A DNA stretch of 64,000 nt from Bifidobacterium oedipodis. Its GTDB lineage: Bacteria; Actinomycetota; Actinomycetes; Actinomycetales; Bifidobacteriaceae. The DNA lies in the NCBI RefSeq assembly GCF_012932425.1, contig NZ_JAAIII010000001.1, forward strand, positions 186,001-250,000, written 5' to 3'. The translations under genes and the position numbers were made by a program. The notes below the pieces were generated by a model. That model was not told the DNA's origin. It saw nothing but the letters and a program-made list of their open reading frames with translations, and made no database searches. This document shows positions 25,331 through 33,473 of this stretch, in pieces. Every line of letters begins with the position of its first letter. The first letter of the stretch is position 1.

Positions 25331-26044
25331 ATCAGCGACGAACCACGCATTAACGACGAGATTCGCGTCTCGCAAGTGCGCCTGATCGGCCCGAAGGGCG
25401 AGCAGGTGGGCGTCATCGCGACATCGGTCGCGTTGAACCTTGCCAAGGAGGCGAACCTCGATCTCGTCGAGGTGGCGCCGAACGCGAAGCCTCCGGTCGC
25501 CAAGCTCATCGACTACGGCAAGTTCAAGTACAACGAGAAGATTAAGGCTCGTGAAGCTCGCCGCAACCAGAGCACGGCGGAAATCAAGGAGATTCGCTTC
25601 CGCCTGAAGATCGACGATCACGATTTCGAGGTGAAAACCGGCCATGTGAGCCGCTTCCTGTCCGGAGGCGACAAGGTCAAGGTCACCATTATGCTTCGTG
25701 GTCGTGAGATCTCCCGCCCGATCGGTGGTGTGGAACTGCTGCAGCGTCTGGCCGAGAATGTCGAGGAATTCGGCACCATCGAGTCCCAGCCGAAGCAGGA
25801 GGGTCGCAACATCATCATGACGCTTGCGCCCAAGGGCAAGAAGGTGCACACCCAGTCCGAGCAGCGCCGTCGCGGCGACCAGTCCCGCGCCGAACGCCAG
25901 GCACGTCAGGCCGCTCGTCTGGCTGCCAAGCAGGAGGCCCAGGCACAGGCCGCTGCTGAAGCGAAGGCCTCGATTTCCCCCACGACTTCCGATATGAAGA
26001 AGCAAACCAGCAAGGAGGGCAGCAATGCCGAAGATGAAAAGTAA
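25331..26044 (+). CDS. infC: Translation initiation factor IF-3, AUC start
   Basis: The family N terminus [13 protein letters not shown] lies upstream of the first ATG, in frame, and its only start-like codons are ATT 25319, ATC 25328 and ATC 25331. GGAG at 25322-25325 gives a 5-base spacer for ATC 25331. Non-AUG initiation is typical for infC because IF-3 discriminates against it and so limits itself. The 237-residue product then runs through the N-domain, the linker with K-A-R-E-A-R-R-N, and the C-domain [11 protein letters not shown], with a Gln/Ala-rich tail of about 50 residues. It overlaps rpmI by 20 bases. Confidence 0.9.
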   Translation: MSDEPRINDEIRVSQVRLIGPKGEQVGVIATSVALNLAKEANLDLVEVAPNAKPPVAKLIDYGKFKYNEKIKAREARRNQSTAEIKEIRFRLKIDDHDFEVKTGHVSRFLSGGDKVKVTIMLRGREISRPIGGVELLQRLAENVEEFGTIESQPKQEGRNIIMTLAPKGKKVHTQSEQRRRGDQSRAERQARQAARLAAKQEAQAQAAAEAKASISPTTSDMKKQTSKEGSNAEDEK

Positions 26045-26219
26045 TTCCGCCGCTTCCAAGCGCGTTCGCCTCACCGGCACCGGTAAGGTGATGCAGGTCG
26101 GTTCCGCCATGCGCCACAACCTTGAGCACAAGTCCGCCAAGAAGCGTCGCGCCCTGTCCGCCGATGACGTTCTGCGCGGTGGCCAGGCCAAGAAGCTCAA
26201 GCAGCTCATCCAGAAGTGA
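26025..26219 (+). CDS. rpmI: 50S ribosomal protein bL35
   Basis: 64 residues, basic, [13 protein letters not shown] at the start and K-K-R-R-A-L-S centrally. Component of the large subunit. Its start lies inside the 3' end of infC, with AGGAGG about 8 bases upstream, which couples the two. Usual length and position for this operon. Confidence 0.97.
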   Translation: MPKMKSNSAASKRVRLTGTGKVMQVGSAMRHNLEHKSAKKRRALSADDVLRGGQAKKLKQLIQK

Positions 26220-26274
26220 GCCTTTAGGCGTCACGCAACGAATAGAAGACTTTTAGAAAGCTGAGGAATAGATT

Positions 26275-26655
26275 ATGGCACGTGTCAAGCGCGCAGTAAA
26301 CGCCCACAAGAAGCGTCGCGTTGTTCTCGAAAGGGCTTCCGGCTACCGCGGCCAGCGTTCCCGCCTGTACCGCAAGGCCAAGGAACAGCTGCTGCACTCC
26401 TTTAACTACAACTTCCGCGACCGTAAGGCTCGCAAGGGCGACTTCCGCAAGCTGTGGATCCAGCGCATCAACGCTGCCGTCCGCGCCGAAGGCATCACCT
26501 ACAACCGCTTCATCCAGGGCCTGAAGCTCGCCGGCATCGAACTGGACCGCCGCGCTCTCGCCGAGCTGGCCGTCTCCGATCCCGAGACCTTCAAGACCAT
26601 CGTGGAGGCCGCCAAGGCTGCTCTGCCTGAGGACGTCAACGCCCCGGTGGCCTGA
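26275..26655 (+). CDS. rplT: 50S ribosomal protein bL20
   Basis: 126 residues with the family start [15 protein letters not shown] and the conserved G-Y-R-G-Q-R-S-R and N-R-F-I-Q-G-L-K. It binds 23S rRNA early in large-subunit assembly and in other bacteria represses its own operon. Follows rpmI after 55 bases, with GAGGAATAG upstream. Confidence 0.98.
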   Translation: MARVKRAVNAHKKRRVVLERASGYRGQRSRLYRKAKEQLLHSFNYNFRDRKARKGDFRKLWIQRINAAVRAEGITYNRFIQGLKLAGIELDRRALAELAVSDPETFKTIVEAAKAALPEDVNAPVA

Positions 26656-26704
26656 GTCTGGACAGGAGCCCATTAAGGCTTCGTACCTGACTAGGTAGAT
26701 CATC

Positions 26705-26730
26705 AGCCCCACGCCGATTGGTGTGGGGCT
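26705..26730 (+). terminator. rplT operon terminator
   Basis: AGCCCCAC and GTGGGGCT arms with a 10-base loop, then TTGCC. It lies 50 bases after rplT and just before the xerD promoter. Confidence 0.75.
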
Positions 26731-26751
26731 TTGCCATATCATCGACAGCCG

Positions 26752-26757
26752 TATCAT
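26752..26757 (+). promoter_or_regulatory. xerD: -10 box of xerD, leaderless arrangement
   Basis: TATCAT ends 7 bases before the xerD ATG; TTTGCC about 15 bases before it may serve as -35. No ribosome site is present between them. Confidence 0.5.
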
Positions 26758-26764
26758 AAACACC

Positions 26765-27694
26765 ATGACCTCAGGATTCACACGACTTGAAGAGCAGTTT
26801 CTCGTACACATCGGCGTGGAGAGAGGACTTGCGGACGCCACGGTACGAGCGTACGAATCCGACATAAACAAATACGTCGCCTGGCTTCAGTCGCGCGGCA
26901 TACATGACGTGAACGCCATCAGCAAGCAGGATGTCGAGGATTATGTCGCGGCGCTTGACATCGCAGGGGAGTCGGCGCGATCCAAAGCCCGCCGCCTGGC
27001 CTCGTTGCATGAATTCCACCGATTCGCCTTGAGCCAGCATGCCGTGCTCGACGATGTATCGGCGACGGTCAAGGCCCCGAAAGGTGCCAGCAGCCTGCCG
27101 GATGTGCTCACCGTGGACGAAGTGGCCTGTCTGCTTGACGCGGCGACGATGGGCGGTGCCACGGATCCCGTGGTGCTGCGCGACAAAGCATTATTGGAAT
27201 TCATGTATGCCACCGGCTGCCGCGTGTCGGAAGCGGTTGGCACCAATCTCGAAGACATCGACTTGGATGAGCATGTGGTGCGGCTGATGGGCAAGGGATC
27301 CAAGCAGCGACTGGTGCCGCTTGGCAGCTACGCTTGCACGGCCGTGCGGCAATATCTGGATCAGGCGCGCGGCGTATTGGAAGCGAAATCCAGCGCCAAA
27401 GTGTCGGAACGTCGCGCGCTGTTTTTAAACAAGCGTGGCAGGCGATTGTCGCGTCAATCCGTGTGGGAGGTGGTGAAGGCGGCGGGGGAGCGCGCCCACA
27501 TCGACAAACCCCTGCACCCGCATACGCTGCGACACTCCTTCGCCACGCATCTGATTCAAGGCGGCGCGGACGTGCGCACCGTACAGGAGCTCTTGGGGCA
27601 CGCCAGCGTGACCACCACGCAGATCTACACGCATGTCAGCCCCGAAAACCTCATCGAAACGTATCTGACCGCCCATCCCAGGGCGCACCGATAG
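26765..27694 (+). CDS. xerD: Tyrosine recombinase XerD
   Basis: 309 residues. Catalytic set: R in T-G-C-R-V-S-E, K in G-K-G-S-K-Q-R, H-x-x-R in P-H-T-L-R-H-S, H in L-G-H-A-S and Tyr in Q-I-Y-T-H-V. Acts with XerC (38447-39472) on dif to resolve chromosome dimers. The ATG at 26765 is favoured over the longer frame because a -10 box sits 7 bases upstream. It heads the xerD-parA-scpA-scpB group, a common arrangement in actinobacteria. Confidence 0.95.
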   Translation: MTSGFTRLEEQFLVHIGVERGLADATVRAYESDINKYVAWLQSRGIHDVNAISKQDVEDYVAALDIAGESARSKARRLASLHEFHRFALSQHAVLDDVSATVKAPKGASSLPDVLTVDEVACLLDAATMGGATDPVVLRDKALLEFMYATGCRVSEAVGTNLEDIDLDEHVVRLMGKGSKQRLVPLGSYACTAVRQYLDQARGVLEAKSSAKVSERRALFLNKRGRRLSRQSVWEVVKAAGERAHIDKPLHPHTLRHSFATHLIQGGADVRTVQELLGHASVTTTQIYTHVSPENLIETYLTAHPRAHR

Positions 27695-27716
27695 CAGTGT
27701 GAGAACTCTCCCAGAG

Positions 27717-27722
27717 TAGGCT
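27717..27722 (+). promoter_or_regulatory. Possible -10 box of parA
   Basis: TAGGCT ends 6 bases before the ATG at 27729. If used, the transcript would be leaderless or nearly so. Confidence 0.4.
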
Positions 27723-27728
27723 GTAAGT

Positions 27729-28655
27729 ATGTGTGAACAGGGAATGTTCGATTTGCCGGGAACCATCAGAGCGGTGAACCAAAACACAGGGCTTGAAGAT
27801 GATAAGGTAAACGGTATGCCTACCGATCTGCTTGGACGTGAATACGAAACCTTTCCCGCACCCCAGCCGCTGCAACAGCACGGCCCCGCCAGGGTGATTG
27901 CCATGTGCAACCAAAAGGGCGGCGTAGGCAAAACCACCAGCTCCATCAACATCGGCGGCGCGCTGGCGCAATACGGGCGCCGTGTGCTGATTATCGACTT
28001 TGATCCGCAGGGTGCCGCCACCGTAGGCTTGGGCATCAATGCGAACGCTGTGGACAGCACCATCTACACCGCGCTGTTCGATCCCACGCTTGATCCGCAC
28101 GAGGTGGTGCAGCACACCGCCTTCGAAAACATTGACATCATTCCCGCCAACATCGATTTGTCGGCGGCGGAGGTGCAGCTGGTCACCGAAGTAGGCCGCG
28201 AGCAGATTCTCAATGGCGTGTTACGCAAGCTTAAGAACGAATACGATGTGATTATCGTGGACTGTCAGCCGTCGCTGGGCCTGCTCACCGTGAACGCGCT
28301 CACCGCAGCCGACGGCGTGATCATCCCCGTGGCTGCCGAGTTCTTCGCCCTGCGCGGTGTGGCCCTGCTGATGCAATCCATCGAAAAGGTGCAGAGCCGC
28401 ATCAACCCTGCCCTGCAGGTGTATGGTGTGTTGGTGACCATGTACACCAAAACCCTGCACTGTGAGGAAGTGATGCAACGCATCTACGAAGCGTTCCAGG
28501 ACAAGGTGTTCCACACCGTTATCTCCCGTTCCATCAAACTGCCTGACTCCAATGTGGCGGCTGCCCCGGTGGTCATCTATGCGCCGCAGCACAAAACCTC
28601 CAAGGAATACCGTGAGGTGGCGCGTGAACTGGTCGCCCGCGGTGTCGTGGCCTGA
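27729..28655 (+). CDS. parA: ParA/Soj-type ATPase
   Basis: 308 residues. The deviant Walker A is K-G-G-V-G-K-T-T near residue 63, followed by D-F-D-P-Q-G and D-C-Q-P-S-L-G. It is probably a chromosomal Soj-type partition or positioning ATPase; no parB lies in the window. Two starts are possible: ATG 27729 behind a -10 box, or ATG 27816 (M-P-T-D-L-L-G) with AAGG about 8 bases upstream. The first 29 residues are not conserved-looking, so the shorter protein is quite possible. Placed between xerD and scpA. Confidence 0.85.
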   Translation: MCEQGMFDLPGTIRAVNQNTGLEDDKVNGMPTDLLGREYETFPAPQPLQQHGPARVIAMCNQKGGVGKTTSSINIGGALAQYGRRVLIIDFDPQGAATVGLGINANAVDSTIYTALFDPTLDPHEVVQHTAFENIDIIPANIDLSAAEVQLVTEVGREQILNGVLRKLKNEYDVIIVDCQPSLGLLTVNALTAADGVIIPVAAEFFALRGVALLMQSIEKVQSRINPALQVYGVLVTMYTKTLHCEEVMQRIYEAFQDKVFHTVISRSIKLPDSNVAAAPVVIYAPQHKTSKEYREVARELVARGVVA

Positions 28656-28702
28656 AATGGCCGAGCTGACACAGCGATATCCGCGATGAATAATCCGCTG
28701 CT

Positions 28703-29581
28703 ATGAGCGTGCAATCGATCGAACAGCTGGGCAAACAGGTGAGTGGCCAGCTGAACGACCAGATAGACGAGTCCGAATCCATCACCGGTTCGGCTTTCCA
28801 TGTGAACCTTGAGGTTTATAGTGGCCCGTTCGACGCGCTGCTCACCCTGATTGCCGATAACAGACTGGAACTGACCGAAGTCTCCTTGTCATCCATCACT
28901 GAGGAATTCCTCGCCTATGTGCGCACGCTGGATTTTGGCCGCAATATGGATGAGGCCAGCGCCTTTATTGATGTGGCATCCATTCTCGTCGAAGCGAAGT
29001 CCGCGGCCCTGCTGCCTGACACAGAAAACGGTCAGCGTGATGAGCAAAGCCTTGACGCCCTGCGCGAGCGGGATCTGCTCTTCGCAAGACTGCTGCAATA
29101 CCGCGCCTACAAACAGGCCGCCGTCGATTTTCGTATGCGTTTTGCAGCCAATGCCGGGCGATTCGCACATCCCGGTGTGCTGGACGAATCCATGAAGGAT
29201 CTGCTGCCGGAATTGGTGTGGACCATCACACCGGCGGATTTGGCCGCCATCGCCGCTCGTGTCATCGCCAACGCGCCGGCCAGCGAGGTAGCGACGCATC
29301 AGCTGCATGTGCCGCTGGTCGATCTGCGCGCGCAATCGGCGGTGGTGCGCGAACGGTTGCGCGCTTGCGGGCAGACGGGCATGTCATTCCGCGACCTGAC
29401 CCGTGACTGCGTGTCGCGCCTTGAAATCGTCGCCCGATTCATGGCCGTACTGATGTTCTTTAAACATGGCGTGCTGCAATACCGGCAGGATGCCCCATTT
29501 GGACAGCTGCTTTTGCGATGGGTTGCCGGAACGCAAGAAGACGTGGGTGACACACCCATCAGCGAAGGTGATTTCGCATGA
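28703..29581 (+). CDS. scpA: Segregation and condensation protein A
   Basis: 292 residues. The kleisin N-terminal motif Y-S-G-P-F-D-A-L-L-T-L-I and the C-terminal winged helix are present. It bridges the Smc heads (smc at 7977-11771) and recruits ScpB. The first 30 residues are acidic and probably flexible. No strong ribosome site precedes ATG 28703. Its stop overlaps an upstream in-frame ATG of scpB. Confidence 0.93.
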   Translation: MSVQSIEQLGKQVSGQLNDQIDESESITGSAFHVNLEVYSGPFDALLTLIADNRLELTEVSLSSITEEFLAYVRTLDFGRNMDEASAFIDVASILVEAKSAALLPDTENGQRDEQSLDALRERDLLFARLLQYRAYKQAAVDFRMRFAANAGRFAHPGVLDESMKDLLPELVWTITPADLAAIAARVIANAPASEVATHQLHVPLVDLRAQSAVVRERLRACGQTGMSFRDLTRDCVSRLEIVARFMAVLMFFKHGVLQYRQDAPFGQLLLRWVAGTQEDVGDTPISEGDFA

Positions 29582-29604
29582 TTATGCAACATGAAGGAAC
29601 CCAC

Positions 29605-30210
29605 ATGACAGACGCTGGAATCCGAACAGTGGATGATTTTCCCGGCGGCCTCGACTCCTGCTTGGAGGCGATTCTGATGGTCGCCGACCAGCCGCAAACC
29701 GCCGATGACATGGCTCGCGTACTGCATGTCGATATCGGCGAAGTGCATGAAGCCTTGGAGCGTATGCGCGACTCCTATGCCAGTGAAAATCGCGGTTTCG
29801 AACTGCGACGCGGCGTTCGCGGCTGGCAATTCGCCAACCGTGTCGAATTCGAGCCCGTGGTTGCCGCCTTCGTCACCGACGGGCAAACAGCGCGCCTATC
29901 GCAGGCGGCATTGGAAGCATTGGCCATTATCGCTTACAGGCAGCCGGTGACGCGTGCCCAGGTGGCCGCCATTCGTGGCGTCAACTCCGATGGCGTGATC
30001 CGTTCGCTGACGGTGCGCGGTCTGATTCGCGAACAAGGTATCGAAGCTGATTCGCGAGCTGCGCTACTGGTCACCTCAGAGCTGTTTTTGGAATATATGG
30101 GCCTTGACAGTCTTGATGAACTGCCTGCACTGGCACCTTTCCTGCCCGCTGTGGCGGATGTGGTGAGTGCCGCAGACCTTGCCGATGAAACGGAGCGCAC
30201 CGACTTATAG
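29605..30210 (+). CDS. scpB: Segregation and condensation protein B
   Basis: 201 residues with the two winged-helix domains of ScpB; A-L-E-A-L-A-I-I-A-Y-R-Q-P-V-T-R marks the second. It dimerises on ScpA. The ATG at 29605 is chosen because AAGGA lies 8 bases upstream; an ATG at 29578 overlapping the scpA stop (ATGA) would add nine residues. The stop codon lies inside the NrtR-type palindrome at 30203-30227. Confidence 0.92.
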   Translation: MTDAGIRTVDDFPGGLDSCLEAILMVADQPQTADDMARVLHVDIGEVHEALERMRDSYASENRGFELRRGVRGWQFANRVEFEPVVAAFVTDGQTARLSQAALEALAIIAYRQPVTRAQVAAIRGVNSDGVIRSLTVRGLIREQGIEADSRAALLVTSELFLEYMGLDSLDELPALAPFLPAVADVVSAADLADETERTDL

Positions 30211-30227
30211 TCACGATGACTATAAGT
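30203..30227. promoter_or_regulatory. 25-bp perfect palindrome, probable NrtR operator
   Basis: ACTTATAGTCA, spacer CGA, TGACTATAAGT: an 11-bp perfect inverted repeat. TATGCT, a fair -10 box, follows 5 bases later, so binding would block transcription of the nrtR gene at 30312. The TAGTCA core with dyad symmetry is like reported actinobacterial NrtR sites, as far as I recall. Confidence 0.7.
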
Positions 30228-30311
30228 AGTGGTATGCTGATGCACTGTCATCCGGTTCCCATCAGGGAGCCAATGTAATCGATGGCATCCGCACGGCAAA
30301 GGTGGAATAGC

Positions 30312-31196
30312 ATGGGATTCGGCAATGTCTCCGAACGGCGCAGTGCGCCGCCCCAAGTCGGCGTATCCGTGGTGATACTGGCCTTGGGACCCAAGCATTC
30401 CCAAATCTCCCAAAACAGTGACGGCGATGTGCCTCTGAACAAGCCTGATATGAACAACGGCGACCGATCCGATCGATCGCGATTGTGGCTGCCGCTGGTC
30501 AGAAGGGTGAAGCAACCCTTCCTTGGCGATTGGGCGCTGCCCGGCGGCGGTCTCAGGGCCGACCGTTCACTGGAACAATCGGCATTCGCGGCGCTTGAAT
30601 CCACCACGGCATTGCATCCGCGATACCTGGAACAGCTTTACACCTTCGGCGATCCTGAGCGCTCGCACGGCGGACTTCCCATGGTCTCTATCGTCTACTG
30701 GGCGTTGGTGGGCCAGGGGGAGACGGCAGGATTCGAGGAAGGCGACAACGTGCGCTGGTTCCCCGAAGACACGCTGCCGCCGTTGGCTTTCGACCATCGG
30801 GAAATCGTTGACTACGCATTGACCAGATTGCGTTCGAAAATCGAATATTCCGACGTGGCCACTCGTCTGCTCGGCCCAACATTCACCCTGCGGCAGCTGC
30901 ATGACGTTTACGAGGCTATTGACGGCAAACTGGTGGATCTGGCCAACTTCCGTCGCAAAATCCTGGCCTCAGGCATGCTCGAAGACACCGGAGAGAAGAC
31001 CAGGGAAGGGCGTCAACGCCCTGCCACCATCTACCGGTATGCGTCCGAACGCACCCCGCGCATCAGCGCGCCATATGCGTTCGACGGCGGTGAAGTGAAC
31101 GCCGCAACTGTCGAACGAGATCCTGTGGATGATGCGTTGTCCGCGCTCATGCCCTCCCGTCCGGAGCGGCGGCGCCACGCGGAACATGCGCAATAG
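30312..31196 (+). CDS. nrtR: NrtR-like NAD-metabolism repressor (Nudix-related)
   Basis: 294 residues. The N-terminal half is Nudix-like, with the box degenerate: after W-A-L-P-G-G-G-L the REUxEE signature has become F-A-A-L-E-S, so catalysis is probably lost. The C-terminal winged helix is typical of NrtR: F-T-L-R-Q-L-H-D-V-Y-E-A-I and N-F-R-R-K-I-L-A-S-G-M-L. Such proteins bind DNA and respond to ADP-ribose or NAD-derived ligands. AAGGTGG precedes the ATG at 30312. An unusual ~35-residue hydrophilic insert follows the first beta strand. Next downstream is a transporter-hydrolase pair. Confidence 0.88.
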   Translation: MGFGNVSERRSAPPQVGVSVVILALGPKHSQISQNSDGDVPLNKPDMNNGDRSDRSRLWLPLVRRVKQPFLGDWALPGGGLRADRSLEQSAFAALESTTALHPRYLEQLYTFGDPERSHGGLPMVSIVYWALVGQGETAGFEEGDNVRWFPEDTLPPLAFDHREIVDYALTRLRSKIEYSDVATRLLGPTFTLRQLHDVYEAIDGKLVDLANFRRKILASGMLEDTGEKTREGRQRPATIYRYASERTPRISAPYAFDGGEVNAATVERDPVDDALSALMPSRPERRRHAEHAQ

Positions 31197-31251
31197 TTCC
31201 TTCGCCTGTCGATTCATCGAATAACCAAACCAAACACCCAAGGGGGTCACC

Positions 31252-32706
31252 ATGAGTGACACTACTGAAAACAAAGAGAGAAACTCCGCGTTCAGCGTGG
31301 AGGAGCAGGGCATCGACACCATTGCCGAATCCGATCGCCACGGCACGCCAAAAGATCTGTTCTGGCCGTGGTTCGCCGTCAACATCTCCGTGCTGGCCAT
31401 GTCGTATGGCGCATGGGCATTGGGCTTCGGCATCTCGTTCTGGCAGGCCACGCTCGCCACCATCATCGGCATCGTGGTCTCCTTCCTGCTGGTCGGCGTG
31501 GTCTCGATCGCCGGCAAGCGTGCCAACGCCCCGACCATGGTGATCACCCGCGCCACCTTCGGCGTGGAAGGTGCCAAGGTGCCGAGCGTCCTGAGCTGGA
31601 TCGCCACGCTCGGCTGGGAGATTTCGCTGACCACCACCGCCGTGCTCGCCCTCGCCTCTACCTTTGATCGTCTGGGGCTGGGATCGGGTGCCGCGCCGAA
31701 GCTCATCTCCACCATCGTGGTGGTCGGACTTGTGGTCGTCGCCGGTATTTTCGGCTACGACCTGATCATGAAAGCCCAGCAGGTTATCACCATCGTCACC
31801 GGCGTGGTAACCGTCGGCTTCTTTATCCTCGGCTGGTCCCACATCGACTTCTCCGCCATCGGCTCTGCGGCCAATGGCTCCCTGCCTGCCGTACTCGGCG
31901 CATGCTTCTTCGTGATGACCGGATTCGGCCTCGGCTGGGTGAATATGGCCGCCGACTACTCGCGCTACCTGCCGCGCAAATCCTCGAACTCCGGCATCGT
32001 GGCGTGGACCACGGTCGGCGCCTCGCTGGCCCCTGTGCTGCTGGTCGTCTACGGCGGACTGCTTGCCGTCTCCAGCCCCGAACTGTCTGAGGCTGTGGGC
32101 AACGATCCGATCGGCGCCATGGCCTCCATTCTGCCGACCTGGTATCTCGTGCCGTTCACCATCGTGGCCGTGCTTGGCCTGATGTCCGGCGCTATCATGG
32201 ACAACTACTCCAACGGACTGGCACTGCTGAGCTTCGGCATCAAGATGCCGCGCGTGGCCGCCGCCGCCCTCACCGCCGCCCTCACCGTGCTCGGCGTGGT
32301 GTATGTGACCTTCTTCTCCGACACCTTCATCGGCCCGTTCCAGGGCTTCCTGATCACCCTCGGCGTGCCGATGGCCGTATGGACGGGCCTGTTCATCGCC
32401 GACGTGCTGCTGCGCAAGCAGGATTACAACACCGACGACCTTTACGACGCCAACGGCCGCTATGGTGCCTGGAACATCAAGTCGCTGGTCATCTTGGCCG
32501 TGGGCACCGTGCTCGGCTGGGGCCTGGTGGTGAACACCTCCGCCGGCTGGCTCGAATGGCAGGGCTACTTCCTTGGCCTCTTCGGCGGCAAGGACGGTAA
32601 CTGGGCCTCCGCCAACCTCGGCGTCATCGTGGCATTGCTGGTTGGCCTGCTCGGCGCGATCATCTTCCAGCGCGACGACATCAAGCGTCAGGAACAGGAG
32701 GCCTGA
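31252..32706 (+). CDS. NCS1-family nucleobase/vitamin permease
   Basis: 484 residues with twelve predicted membrane helices and the NCS1 (Transp_cyt_pur) pattern, such as W-F-A-V-N-I-S-V and the D-Y-S-R-Y-L-P motif in the middle. Members carry cytosine, allantoin, hydantoin, thiamine or nicotinamide-type compounds. AAGGGGG lies 8 bases upstream of the start. Given the NrtR gene 55 bases before it and a downstream amidohydrolase-type enzyme, import of a pyridine (niacin) precursor is a reasonable guess. Confidence 0.88.
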   Translation: MSDTTENKERNSAFSVEEQGIDTIAESDRHGTPKDLFWPWFAVNISVLAMSYGAWALGFGISFWQATLATIIGIVVSFLLVGVVSIAGKRANAPTMVITRATFGVEGAKVPSVLSWIATLGWEISLTTTAVLALASTFDRLGLGSGAAPKLISTIVVVGLVVVAGIFGYDLIMKAQQVITIVTGVVTVGFFILGWSHIDFSAIGSAANGSLPAVLGACFFVMTGFGLGWVNMAADYSRYLPRKSSNSGIVAWTTVGASLAPVLLVVYGGLLAVSSPELSEAVGNDPIGAMASILPTWYLVPFTIVAVLGLMSGAIMDNYSNGLALLSFGIKMPRVAAAALTAALTVLGVVYVTFFSDTFIGPFQGFLITLGVPMAVWTGLFIADVLLRKQDYNTDDLYDANGRYGAWNIKSLVILAVGTVLGWGLVVNTSAGWLEWQGYFLGLFGGKDGNWASANLGVIVALLVGLLGAIIFQRDDIKRQEQEA

Positions 32707-32709
32707 GCC

Positions 32710-33273
32710 ATGAGTGTACCCAATGACGAATGGCTGGTCGTCATCGACCGCCAGAAGGTATTCGCTGAATCCGACTGGTCCGATTGGGCCTGCCCGAATG
32801 GCAGCTTCCACACCACCGACGCGGCCTTCTCGGCGCTTGCCAAGGCCTACGGCGACCGCGTTGCCTATACGCGATATGTGGCACCCACGCCAGCCTTGAA
32901 CGCATGGGTCGACTACTTCAAGGATTGGCCGCAGTTCCTCGTGCCACCGGATGATCCGATGTACGATCTGACCGCCGATACCGCGGCACTCGCCGTCGGC
33001 CATCCGGTGGTTTCGAAGGACACATTCGGCAAATGGGGCGACGAATTGGCACAGGCCATCGATGGCGCCAAACGGATTGCCCTGTGCGGCGTGGCCACTG
33101 ACTGCTGCGTGATCACCACCGCCTTGGCCGCCGCCGACGCCGGTGTGGCCGTACGCGTGGTGGCCGACGCCTGCGCCGGCAGCTCGCCGGAGAACCATCA
33201 GCGCGCCCTCGACACCATGGCTCTGTTCACACCGTTGATCACCATCACCGATTCCGCCACCGTGCTTGGCTGA
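32710..33273 (+). CDS. Isochorismatase-family cysteine hydrolase
   Basis: 187 residues. The catalytic triad of this family is present: Asp in V-V-I-D-R-Q-K, Lys in V-S-K-D-T-F-G-K-W, and Cys in A-T-D-C-C-V-I-T-T. Members include nicotinamidase, carbamoyl- and N-carbamoylsarcosine amidases. GGAGG of the permease end lies 9 bases upstream, and the gap is 3 bases, so the two are coupled. Nicotinamidase is plausible in an NrtR setting, but the metal-binding D-x-H pattern of PncA is not clear. Confidence 0.85.
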   Translation: MSVPNDEWLVVIDRQKVFAESDWSDWACPNGSFHTTDAAFSALAKAYGDRVAYTRYVAPTPALNAWVDYFKDWPQFLVPPDDPMYDLTADTAALAVGHPVVSKDTFGKWGDELAQAIDGAKRIALCGVATDCCVITTALAAADAGVAVRVVADACAGSSPENHQRALDTMALFTPLITITDSATVLG

Positions 33274-33300
33274 ACGGACATGGAAGCGTAGCTTGTTTAT

Positions 33301-33335
33301 GGCTGCTGCCGACGTTGCTATCGTCGGCAGCAGCC
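33301..33335 (+). terminator. Terminator after the NrtR-linked genes
   Basis: GGCTGCTGCCGAC and GTCGGCAGCAGCC make a perfect 13-bp stem with a 9-base loop, followed by ATTTGCG. It ends the transporter-hydrolase transcript before typA. Confidence 0.75.
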
Positions 33336-33473
33336 ATTTGCGATATCGGGGGAGTGCTCTGCACAGTGTCCTGATATGCCGCTACGCTTAGGTCGGTTTA
33401 TGTGTAAGTACCGAGCGTAATGAATCGGTAGACAGACGAAAGAACCCAAAATCAACAGTTAAGAGAGGTTTCG

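Noticed and set aside
26765..30210. XerD, ParA and ScpA/B as a mobile-element or plasmid partition module
   Set aside because: The order xerD-parA-scpA-scpB beside infC-rpmI-rplT is the normal chromosomal arrangement in actinobacteria, and no att sites or phage genes are present.
31147..33198. A 683-codon open frame on the minus strand
   Set aside because: It lies opposite the NCS1 permease and hydrolase genes, is rich in His and Gly with low-complexity runs, and matches no family. It is a shadow of high-G+C codon use.
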